A DNA stretch of 8,289 bases. It comes from an uncultured Bacilli bacterium. GTDB lineage: Bacteria > Bacillota_I > Bacilli_A > RF39 > UBA660. The notes beneath the pieces were generated by a model. The model searched no databases. It saw nothing but the letters and a program-made list of their open reading frames with translations, and had not been told where the DNA came from. Shown in pieces: positions 1 to 5,174 of this stretch; position 1 is the first letter of the stretch; each line of letters begins with the position of its first letter. The position numbers and the translations under genes are program-made. The DNA lies in contig CARJCM010000052.1 in NCBI GenBank assembly GCA_948999435.1, forward strand, positions 1 to 8,289, given 5' to 3'.

Positions 1-23
1 CTTGTTTTTCAAAATGCATATTC

Positions 24-52
24 ATTATATTATAAATATACGCAAAAATCAA
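24..52 (-). promoter_or_regulatory. Strong leftward sigma-A-type promoter for a gene outside the window
   Basis: Read on the minus strand, a -35 box TTGATT (47-52) is followed after exactly 17 bases by a perfect -10 box TATAAT (24-29). Transcription would begin near position 17 and leave the window at its left edge. No coding sequence for it can be identified in the few remaining bases. An inverted repeat lies just upstream at 54-79. This is one of the best promoter matches in the window. Confidence 0.65.
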
Positions 53-53
53 G

Positions 54-79
54 ACTTTTTGCTATTTAAATCAAAAAGT
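54..79. repeat. Inverted repeat upstream of the leftward promoter
   Basis: The arms ACTTTTTG (54-61) and CAAAAAGT (72-79) are perfect reverse complements of 8 bases around a 10-base A/T-rich centre. The repeat ends 1 base before the -35 box of the leftward promoter. It could be an operator or activator site. It is not followed by a clean T run in either direction, so a terminator role is less likely. The rest of 1-132 shows no gene. Confidence 0.35.
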
Positions 80-132
80 TGCCAATTTTCAAATGAATTT
101 CAGTTTTAATATAGATTTATTAATTACAATAA

Positions 133-162
133 TAAAAGATTAGAAAATTTAATCCTAATCTT
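133..162 (-). terminator. Rho-independent terminator of the XRE regulator gene
   Basis: On the minus strand the 8-base arms AAGATTAG (155-162) and CTAATCTT (136-143) pair perfectly around an 11-base loop and are followed by TTATTATTG. The upstream arm includes the TAG stop codon of the regulator gene, so the hairpin begins inside the coding end. The stem is AT-rich, hence only moderate confidence. Confidence 0.5.
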
Positions 163-607
163 CAGAGTCTTTGTCTTTATCTTTTCCTAAAATTTTATCA
201 ATAGAGTAGTGATATTTGCTGGCTAGTTCAACTAAAACAACAGTAAGTATTAAAGTTCTACTTTTTTCGTATCTATTCCATGTTGGTTGGTTAATATTTA
301 ATTCATTGGCTAATTGAACTTGAGTTAAGCCTTTTTTATTACGTATTTTCTTTAAATTTTCGCCAGTTATTTTTAGTTTTATATCAGGTTTAGCATTAGC
401 GTATTTTCTTTTGTCACTAAATCCTACTACATAATCGATGGATACATTAAATATATTACAAAATTCATTTAGTCTTCTAAGAGGTATGGTATCTGAACCA
501 CATTCCCACATACTATATGAACCTTTTGTAACATTCATTTTTTGAGCGATGTCTTTTTGCTTTAAACCTTTTTCTTCTCTTAATTCTTTCATTCTTGGAA
601 ATTGCAT
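155..607 (-). CDS. Transcriptional regulator with two tandem XRE-type helix-turn-helix domains
   Basis: This is a 150-residue putative DNA-binding regulator. The first XRE/HTH_3 domain covers roughly residues 6-61 (MKELREEKGLKQKDIAQKM, then the recognition-helix region TKGSYSMWE and IDYVVG). The second covers roughly 81-140 (LKKIRNKKGLTQVQLANEL, INQPTWNRYE, SIDKILG). A 20-residue lysine-rich linker joins them, and the tail is charged (KDKDKDSED). No ligand-binding or protease domain is present. The reading frame is open to an ATG at 676. The ATG at 605-607 is preferred because AAAGGTGA sits about 9 bases before it and the XRE fold starts right after it. The gene is divergent from the unknown gene at 728. 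A weak possible promoter (CATACA, 17 bases, TATTAT; 675-703 on the minus strand) would interlock with that gene's promoter. The target is unknown; autoregulation or control of the divergent gene is inference from layout. Confidence 0.85.
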   Translation of the reverse strand: MQFPRMKELREEKGLKQKDIAQKMNVTKGSYSMWECGSDTIPLRRLNEFCNIFNVSIDYVVGFSDKRKYANAKPDIKLKITGENLKKIRNKKGLTQVQLANELNINQPTWNRYEKSRTLILTVVLVELASKYHYSIDKILGKDKDKDSED

Positions 608-681
608 AATTTTCTTCACCTTTAATAATTTTCTCAAAAAAATTTCTATTATGTACTTTTTGGAGTTTATTTGCATAATAT

Positions 682-710
682 TTTACAATTCCTGTTTTGT
701 ATGATAAAAT
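682..710 (+). promoter_or_regulatory. Promoter of the unknown gene at 728
   Basis: TTTACA (682-687), a 17-base spacer and TAAAAT (705-710) form the promoter, preceded by the extended -10 motif TATG (700-703). Transcription should begin near 717, which coincides with the ribosome binding site AGGTGA and gives a leader of only about 10 bases. It lies in the divergent region shared with the XRE regulator. Confidence 0.5.
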
Positions 711-727
711 TATATTAGGTGATGACA

Positions 728-1324
728 ATGGATAAAAGTGATTTTTGCCAGCAGTTAATTGATGATATTAAAGATGATGTTTTACTTGATAGTGATATTA
801 TGGCCCTTGAATCACTTTTATTGGTTTTGCTTCAAAATGATGTAGAAAGAAGTTTTAATAATTGGAAGTATTTAATTTTGAAATATGATATAAAATCTTT
901 AAATAATGATTTGGATTTTAAAGGATTAATTAAAAATTTTCCAGAAAAGCTTATGGAAAAAGTAGGGGTAGAGAGTTTTTTTAAATATATGGAGGAAATT
1001 CCATATCTTAAAGCACAAATAATTTATAAAAAAGTTTTTAATATATATAGCCCTGAATGTTTTATTTATCGTTCTTTAGATTATTATATTAAAAAGAATT
1101 ATAAAACTCTAGAGAAAGATTTAATTAATGCTATTTTAGATAAAAGTTCGGTTTTTTCTAAATTGTTTTTTGATAAAGCAGAATTAATAAAAAGAGTCAT
1201 TGCATTACATATTGAAAATAGTAGTGTGCCAATAGATTATTTAAAAGAACTTATTGATATAGTAGATAATAAAAAAGAACGAGCAGTTTTAAAAGCTTTA
1301 CTCATTGATTATTTTACGTTTTAA
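728..1324 (+). CDS. Protein of unknown function, 198 residues
   Basis: I do not recognise the family. The predicted protein is soluble and appears almost entirely alpha-helical, rich in Leu, Ile, Lys and Asp. It has no signal peptide, no clear membrane segment, and only two cysteines. An acidic N-terminal stretch (DDIKDDVLLDSD, about residues 11-22) precedes repeated amphipathic helices, so a helical-repeat or adaptor-like fold is possible but unproven. The frame is open from a GTG at 719 with ATGs at 722 and 728. The ATG at 728 is chosen because AGGTGATG (717-724) then sits at ribosome-binding distance. It has its own promoter, and its stop lies inside the promoter of the next gene. Base composition matches the neighbours. 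The divergent XRE regulator next door might control it. Confidence 0.75.
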   Translation: MDKSDFCQQLIDDIKDDVLLDSDIMALESLLLVLLQNDVERSFNNWKYLILKYDIKSLNNDLDFKGLIKNFPEKLMEKVGVESFFKYMEEIPYLKAQIIYKKVFNIYSPECFIYRSLDYYIKKNYKTLEKDLINAILDKSSVFSKLFFDKAELIKRVIALHIENSSVPIDYLKELIDIVDNKKERAVLKALLIDYFTF

Positions 1325-1333
1325 GTATATAAT
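1305..1333 (+). promoter_or_regulatory. Promoter of the unknown gene at 1361, overlapping the previous gene's end
   Basis: TTGATT (1305-1310), a 17-base spacer and a perfect TATAAT (1328-1333) are present. The -35 box is inside the coding region of the preceding gene and the -10 box lies just after its stop (TAA, 1322-1324). Transcription should begin around 1340. The gene can therefore be expressed separately from its upstream neighbour. Confidence 0.6.
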
Positions 1334-1360
1334 AAATAATTATTGAATGGGATGTGTATT

Positions 1361-2080
1361 ATGAAATATTTTTTAGCTTTTAAAAAAGTGAATGGAAATG
1401 GAGAAAATGATGATTTTACTTTAATTAATGGAAATTTAATTCATCAAGAATTAGATACTAATAGTAATTTAAAATCACTTTGTTTTTTTACAGGAAGATA
1501 TGCTGATGAAAGTGAATTGAAAGCCACTATAATTAGATTAAATCCAGTATTTAAAGATAATGAAGATGATGAACTTGTTATAGCTTGGAAAAGATTGAAT
1601 GATGGAGTTGAAGAAATTAACTATAATAGTATTATTTATAGTTATGCTTTTGGTTATTTAAATTTTGATAATTTAGTTGATTTGTTAGTTTCAAAAGCTT
1701 ATGATCAATTTTTTGATGTTTTCTTTAATCATTATCAGGGGCATAGTTATTTAGCAAGAGAATTAAATGCCCTATATGAAGCAGTTAAAAAAGGGGCCAG
1801 TTATAATATAATTGAAGCTAGAATGAGATTCTTTTTAAATAGAGCTTTATGTGGAAAGTCAGGGCTAGAATATGCTAAACTTTATAAAATGGTAGTTTTT
1901 ATTACTAATGCTTTAAAATTTGATTGCTCATTTTTTAAAGAAGGTAATTCGCATAGAAAAAATTGTAATAAAATAACTGGAACTTCAGAATTAAAAAGCT
2001 TGCCTGTATCAGAAGCAGAAGAATTTGAAGCTGAATGGCTAGAAACTAGAGCAAGATTAAGAGAAAAGGGAGAATGGTAA
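1361..2080 (+). CDS. Protein of unknown function, 239 residues
   Basis: No family is recognised. The N-terminal part (about 1-60) looks like mixed strand and helix, with FTGRYADESELKATI around residues 43-57. The middle (about 90-190) is helical and aromatic-rich (YAFGYLNFDNLVDLLV, FFDVFFNHYQGHSYLARELNALY). A polar linker near 198-216 leads to a strongly charged, helix-prone tail (AEEFEAEWLETRARLREKGEW) that could form a short coiled coil or partner-binding helix. There is no signal peptide or membrane segment. The frame extends upstream to a TTG at 1343 and an ATG at 1352. The ATG at 1361 is preferred because GGGATG lies about 9 bases before it, but that site is weak, so the start is uncertain by up to 6 codons. 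No terminator is evident after the stop. Confidence 0.75.
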   Translation: MKYFLAFKKVNGNGENDDFTLINGNLIHQELDTNSNLKSLCFFTGRYADESELKATIIRLNPVFKDNEDDELVIAWKRLNDGVEEINYNSIIYSYAFGYLNFDNLVDLLVSKAYDQFFDVFFNHYQGHSYLARELNALYEAVKKGASYNIIEARMRFFLNRALCGKSGLEYAKLYKMVVFITNALKFDCSFFKEGNSHRKNCNKITGTSELKSLPVSEAEEFEAEWLETRARLREKGEW

Positions 2081-2120
2081 ATTTAATTGTAAATGAAATG
2101 TCAAAATAATGGATATAAAC

Positions 2121-2149
2121 TTCATAATTATGTAAATATTTAGTATGAT
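2121..2149 (+). promoter_or_regulatory. Probable rpoZ promoter
   Basis: TTCATA (2121-2126), 17 bases and TATGAT (2144-2149) give a reasonable promoter with a start near 2156 and a leader of about 18 bases. The 10-base palindrome CATAATTATG (2123-2132) overlaps the -35 side. An alternative -10 reading, TATTAA at 2149-2154 preceded by TATG, lacks a good -35 box. Confidence 0.4.
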
Positions 2150-2173
2150 ATTAATGTAAAGGAAGTGGATTTT

Positions 2174-2368
2174 ATGTTATATCCTTCAATTGACAAATTA
2201 CTAAATATTGTTGATTCAAAGTACATACTAGTTCATGCATCTTCAAAAAGAAGTAAGCAAATGCTTGAAAATAGACATTATCAAATGAAGATGAGTGACT
2301 ATGTTAATAAGAAGGAACTTGGAAGAGCTTTAGAAGAAATTGAAAAAGGTTTAGTAAAAATTCAATAA
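2174..2368 (+). CDS. rpoZ: DNA-directed RNA polymerase omega subunit
   Basis: This is the small omega subunit, which in known bacteria binds the beta-prime C terminus and helps polymerase assembly. The 64-residue product follows the Firmicutes omega pattern closely. It has MLYPSID at the N terminus, DSKYILV at residues 14-20, a basic helix (SSKRSKQM), and the conserved ALEEIEKGL near residues 52-60. The length matches the family (about 60-70). The ATG at 2174 is chosen because AAAGGA (2158-2163) is 10 bases upstream and the protein then starts exactly where homologues do. An in-frame GTG at 2165 is too close to that site. In many Firmicutes rpoZ sits between gmk and priA. Here it stands alone between an unknown gene and a tRNA gene, with no clear terminator before the tRNA promoter. 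Confidence 0.93.
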   Translation: MLYPSIDKLLNIVDSKYILVHASSKRSKQMLENRHYQMKMSDYVNKKELGRALEEIEKGLVKIQ

Positions 2369-2383
2369 TTTTTCAAAAAACTC

Positions 2384-2412
2384 TTGATTTTAACTATCTC
2401 ATATGATAAGAT
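2384..2412 (+). promoter_or_regulatory. Promoter of the tRNA-Ala gene
   Basis: TTGATT (2384-2389), 17 bases and TAAGAT (2407-2412), with the extended -10 motif TATG at 2402-2405. The predicted start is about 2419, some 7 bases before the mature tRNA 5' end, which leaves a very short 5' leader for RNase P. The -10 box lies inside a perfect inverted repeat (2391-2417). Confidence 0.65.
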
Positions 2413-2417
2413 AGTTA
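2391..2417. repeat. Perfect 9-base inverted repeat spanning the tRNA promoter -10 box
   Basis: TAACTATCT (2391-2399) and AGATAGTTA (2409-2417) are exact reverse complements separated by 9 bases. The right arm covers most of the -10 box. It may be an operator, or a weak hairpin ending rpoZ transcription (TGTTCTTT follows). In DNA this AT-rich, a chance repeat is also possible. Confidence 0.4.
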
Positions 2418-2425
2418 TGTTCTTT

Positions 2426-2502
2426 GGGGGACTAGCTCAGTTGGCTAGAGCATCTGCCCTGCACGCAGAGGGTCGCGGGTTCGAGTCCCACGTCCTCCAC
2501 CA
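2426..2502 (+). tRNA. tRNA-Ala with anticodon TGC (two unusual positions)
   Basis: The cloverleaf folds as follows. The acceptor stem GGGGGAC (2426-2432) pairs with GTCCTCC (2492-2498) and contains the G3-U70 wobble that marks alanine tRNAs. The D arm is GCTC/GAGC with GG in the loop. The anticodon stem is TCTGC/GCAGA with loop CCTGCAC (2458-2464). The T arm is GCGGG/CCCAC with loop TTCGAGT, and the encoded 3' end is A-CCA. The anticodon TGC (2460-2462) reads GCN alanine codons. Two things are odd. Position 33, almost always U, is C (2459). The second T-stem pair (C2476-A2490) is a mismatch. All other stem pairs are intact, and the gene has its own promoter and terminator, so it is probably transcribed. 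Whether it works normally is uncertain. Confidence 0.92.
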
Positions 2503-2514
2503 AAAAAGAATATT

Positions 2515-2537
2515 ACCTCGTGTTGGCGAGGTTTTTT
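2515..2537 (+). terminator. Rho-independent terminator of the tRNA-Ala gene
   Basis: Stem ACCTCG (2515-2520) and CGAGGT (2527-2532) with the 6-base loop TGTTGG, followed by a T run through 2537 and preceded by an A-rich stretch. It is a GC-rich hairpin by the standards of this window and starts 12 bases after the CCA end. The following stretch to 2605 holds nothing else that I can recognise. Confidence 0.8.
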
Positions 2538-2605
2538 GTACTTTAAAATTTTCTTATTCTTTTTGTTCATACTAATATATGGTGATTATTTTGGAAATTT
2601 TATAT

Positions 2606-2634
2606 TTGCTTTTTTTAAATAATTATGGTACTTT
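2606..2634 (+). promoter_or_regulatory. Probable promoter of the alpha/beta hydrolase gene
   Basis: TTGCTT (2606-2611), 17 bases and TACTTT (2629-2634), with TATG at 2624-2627 as an extended -10 motif. The start would fall near 2641, at the ribosome binding site. The -10 box itself is weak, so confidence is limited. Confidence 0.4.
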
Positions 2635-2651
2635 TATAGTAGGTGGTAAGT

Positions 2652-3560
2652 GTGAAAAAGTTAGAAATTAATTCTTTATTTGATGGCTTAACTTTAAGTG
2701 TTTTAATTCTAAAGCCTAAAGGTAAAATAAAAGGGATAGTACAAATAGCTCATGGTATGGCAGAACATAAAGAAAGATATATTCCGTTTATGGAATTTTT
2801 AAATGATAATGGTTATATTGCTGTTATACATGACCATAGAGGACATGGAAAAAGTATTAAGAGTACTAGTGATTATGGTTATTTTTATGATGATACAGGG
2901 AAAGCTATTGTTGAAGATTTGCATCAAATTACACTTTATATAAAAGAGAAGTTTCCTAACTTACCAATTTATCTGTTAGGGCATAGTATGGGTTCAATGG
3001 TTGCTAGAAAATATATAAAAAAGTATGATAGAGATATTAGTAAATTAATTGTATGTGGTGCACCTAGTAGAAATAATGATGTTGGTATAGCTTTGAAATT
3101 AACAAAGGTTTTATTAAAAATAAAGGGTGATAAGCATCGGAGTAAATTATTAAATAATCTTACTTTTGGTAGTTATAACAAAAAATTTAGAATAGAAAAT
3201 AGTAAGAATGCTTGGTTGTGTAGTGATAGTAATGTTGTTAAAGACTATGATGAAGACCCACAAAGTGGTTTAATATTTACTCTCAATGGTTTTTGGAATT
3301 TATTTATACTCTTAAGAGATATTTATAATGAAGAAGATTATTTAGTTAGAAATCCTAATATGCCAATTTTATTTATTGCAGGTGGGCAAGACCCAGTTAT
3401 TATTAGTAAAAGAGATTGGGAAGAGTCACAATTGTTTTTCAAAAATATTGGATATGATAATGTTAAAGGAATTTTATATAGAAATATGCGTCATGAAATA
3501 TTGAACGAAATTGATAAAATACAAGTTTATGAAGATATATTACGTTTTATAGAGACATAG
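2652..3560 (+). CDS. Alpha/beta hydrolase, monoacylglycerol lipase/lysophospholipase-like (serine hydrolase)
   Basis: This is a 302-residue cytosolic-type serine hydrolase of the Hydrolase_4 (serine aminopeptidase S33 / PldB-like) group. Members cleave ester bonds, often in monoacylglycerols or lysophospholipids. Visible parts are the oxyanion-hole region IAHGMAEH (residues 32-39), the DHRGHGKS motif (61-68), and the nucleophile elbow GHSMG with Ser112. The acid is in GGQDPV (Asp247) and the histidine in MRHE (His281). The full triad is present, so the enzyme should be active. There is no signal peptide or membrane anchor. The start is a GTG at 2652, supported by AGGTGG (2641-2646) 5 bases upstream. 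The open frame begins at another GTG (2643) that overlaps this site. It appears to be transcribed alone. The true substrate cannot be read from the sequence. Confidence 0.9.
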   Translation: MKKLEINSLFDGLTLSVLILKPKGKIKGIVQIAHGMAEHKERYIPFMEFLNDNGYIAVIHDHRGHGKSIKSTSDYGYFYDDTGKAIVEDLHQITLYIKEKFPNLPIYLLGHSMGSMVARKYIKKYDRDISKLIVCGAPSRNNDVGIALKLTKVLLKIKGDKHRSKLLNNLTFGSYNKKFRIENSKNAWLCSDSNVVKDYDEDPQSGLIFTLNGFWNLFILLRDIYNEEDYLVRNPNMPILFIAGGQDPVIISKRDWEESQLFFKNIGYDNVKGILYRNMRHEILNEIDKIQVYEDILRFIET

Positions 3561-3565
3561 AAATA

Positions 3566-3594
3566 TGGCTTTTTCTTTTGCTTTATGATATAAT
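3566..3594 (+). promoter_or_regulatory. Promoter of the unknown gene at 3619
   Basis: A perfect extended -10 element, TATG at 3584-3587, one base and TATAAT at 3589-3594, with TGGCTT (3566-3571) 17 bases upstream as a poor -35 box. The start should be near 3601, about 7 bases before GGAGG. Confidence 0.6.
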
Positions 3595-3618
3595 ATGTGG
3601 AATTTTTGGAGGATTTAT

Positions 3619-4149
3619 ATGGAATTAACAATAGAAGAAATAATAAGCTTGTTTAATGAACGTGAACTAAATTATAAAACTAATAATTATTTAGTTACAG
3701 ATTTAGATAGCTTAGCAAGACAAAAAATAATTAGTGGAATAGAAAAAGAAATAATTATAAAACCACTTGATGATAATTCTTTTGATGAACTATATATTAA
3801 GATGCATAATGTTTTAGTTGATTTAAAAGATATACCTGTTAAAGATTTATTTGCATACTTACTAGAAGCATTAAATATTCCTGGTAGTATTTCATTTGAT
3901 GATAAATTTTCAATTTTAAGATATAGAGGTTTACTTAGAGAATGTCAAAAGGCTTCTTCTATAATTTTATATAATGGAGAGAATTTAGAGGATAAAGATA
4001 GAGCTTTATTAAATGAAATTTATGGCTTTAATACAACTTTTTTTAACGTAAATGATTTACTTATGAGTAGTTATTTTAGTTTCTATCAAACTTCATCAGG
4101 TCTATTTTTAGATTCAAGAGAAAATTATACAAGAGTAAGGGCTAGATAA
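3619..4149 (+). CDS. Protein of unknown function, 176 residues
   Basis: I do not recognise this protein. It is soluble-looking, mixed helical, acidic through most of its length (for example KPLDDNSFDELY around residues 47-58) and ends in a basic tail (ENYTRVRAR). It shows no signal peptide, no membrane segment and no known catalytic motif. It contains a single cysteine. The ATG at 3619 is favoured because GGAGG (3608-3612) is 6 bases upstream. An ATG at 3595 in the same frame overlaps the promoter and would put the ribosome site inside the gene. It has its own strong extended -10 promoter and is followed 58 bases later by the Ppx-like gene, which also has a promoter. Co-transcription with that gene is possible because no terminator separates them. 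Confidence 0.75.
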   Translation: MELTIEEIISLFNERELNYKTNNYLVTDLDSLARQKIISGIEKEIIIKPLDDNSFDELYIKMHNVLVDLKDIPVKDLFAYLLEALNIPGSISFDDKFSILRYRGLLRECQKASSIILYNGENLEDKDRALLNEIYGFNTTFFNVNDLLMSSYFSFYQTSSGLFLDSRENYTRVRAR

Positions 4150-4156
4150 TCAATTT

Positions 4157-4190
4157 TTATATTTCATATAAGCTTTAAATATGATAAAAT
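4157..4190 (+). promoter_or_regulatory. Probable promoter of the Ppx/GppA-like gene
   Basis: TATG (4180-4183), one base and TAAAAT (4185-4190) form an extended -10 element. The -35 box is poor: TTTCAT at 4162-4167 for this -10, or TTATAT at 4157-4162 if TATGAT is used. The predicted start is about 4197, at the ribosome binding site AGGAGG (4197-4202). A perfect palindrome, ATGATA-AAA-TATCAT (4181-4195), covers the -10 box. Confidence 0.45.
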
Positions 4191-4207
4191 ATCATTAGGA
4201 GGATATT

Positions 4208-5098
4208 ATGGAATTTTATATCGATTTAGGTTCTTCAACAATTAAAGTGTATGAATATGTTACAGAATTAAAATTGTTAGAGGAACATTCAATTTATTTT
4301 AAGAATGGGTTTAGTAGTGAAGAAGGTATTAGTAAAGAAAATGAAACTGAACTTTTAAATTATTTTAAAGAACTTAAAACAAAATATAATATGGTGTATC
4401 ATAATACTCATATCTATGTAACAGGAATATTTAGAGAACTTACAAGAGCTAAAAAACAAGAAATGGTTAAATTATTTAATGATAAACTTGATTTACATTT
4501 TAATATTATTAGTCAAGGTATTGAAGCTTATTATTTAGGAATGGCTATGAAACATGATTATAATAATAAAAAAGTTATGATTATTAATATGGGTGGAAAA
4601 TCAACTGAACTTGTTACTTTTGTAGAAGGCAAAATAGCAGACTATGAATATTTGAAAATAGGAGTAGCGGATTTATTAAATAACTTCCCACAAGTAAATG
4701 AAGAGATAAGTGCTTGTTCAGTTGAAGAAATGAACAATTTTGTTAAGGATAGATTAAAAGATATTACTTTTGATAAAGATTATGATTGTGCTATATTTAC
4801 TGGTGGTGAAGAAAGATTTGAAAAGTTAACTAATTTTAATTTAGTACCAAATACATTATTTCAAGATGGCATACATAAATATATGCTTAGCTTAGAAGAT
4901 TATATAGAAGGAACTGAGAGAGTATTTGATACTATAACGTTAAGTGAATTATATAAATTAATGCCAGGAAATCCTAAATGGATGGATGGTGCTAGAGCAG
5001 GAGCTATTATTCCTCTTGCTATATTTGAACTTGCCAATATTAAAACAATTATACCTTCAGATTTAAATTTAATTAATGGAGTTATAAACGATAAATAA
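4208..5098 (+). CDS. Ppx/GppA-family phosphatase-like protein (ASKHA fold) with altered active-site motif
   Basis: This 296-residue protein resembles the two N-terminal domains of exopolyphosphatase / pppGpp phosphatase, a family that removes terminal phosphate from polyphosphate or pppGpp. Landmarks in order are the phosphate-1 loop IDLGSSTIKV (residues 5-14), VTGIFREL (71-78, where the family has ATxxLR), IISQGIEAYYLG (100-111, family ISGxEEA), IINMGGKSTEL (125-135, family IDIGGGSTEL), and a glycine pair FTGGEE near 198. It lacks the C-terminal HD-like domain of longer homologues, like other short members. By alignment in my head, E. coli Ppx Glu121 and Glu150 are kept as Glu106 and Glu134, while Asp143 is Asn127 and the third Gly of GGG is Lys131. 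Activity may be altered or lost, or the substrate may differ. The start is ATG 4208 with AGGAGG 5 bases upstream. A hairpin terminator follows. Confidence 0.75.
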   Translation: MEFYIDLGSSTIKVYEYVTELKLLEEHSIYFKNGFSSEEGISKENETELLNYFKELKTKYNMVYHNTHIYVTGIFRELTRAKKQEMVKLFNDKLDLHFNIISQGIEAYYLGMAMKHDYNNKKVMIINMGGKSTELVTFVEGKIADYEYLKIGVADLLNNFPQVNEEISACSVEEMNNFVKDRLKDITFDKDYDCAIFTGGEERFEKLTNFNLVPNTLFQDGIHKYMLSLEDYIEGTERVFDTITLSELYKLMPGNPKWMDGARAGAIIPLAIFELANIKTIIPSDLNLINGVINDK

Positions 5099-5100
5099 TT

Positions 5101-5132
5101 AAAAAAAGTCATTCTTTATATGGCTTTTTTTT
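5101..5132 (+). terminator. Rho-independent terminator after the Ppx-like gene
   Basis: AAAAAAAGTCAT (5101-5112) pairs with ATGGC plus T residues (5120-5131) through a 12-pair stem with one G-U pair and a 7-base loop. The T tract runs to 5132. It starts 3 bases after the stop codon. Its 3' arm also contains the likely -35 box of the xfp promoter. Confidence 0.75.
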
Positions 5133-5149
5133 ATGTATTTTGTTATAAT
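5121..5149 (+). promoter_or_regulatory. Promoter of xfp, overlapping the preceding terminator
   Basis: A perfect TATAAT (5144-5149) with an upstream TG (5141-5142) as extended -10. TGGCTT (5121-5126) lies 17 bases before it, inside the terminator's 3' arm. The same TGGCTT, 17 bases, TATAAT layout occurs at 3566-3594. The start is expected near 5156. Confidence 0.55.
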
Positions 5150-5174
5150 AAATAATAGGGTAGAGTGATATTAA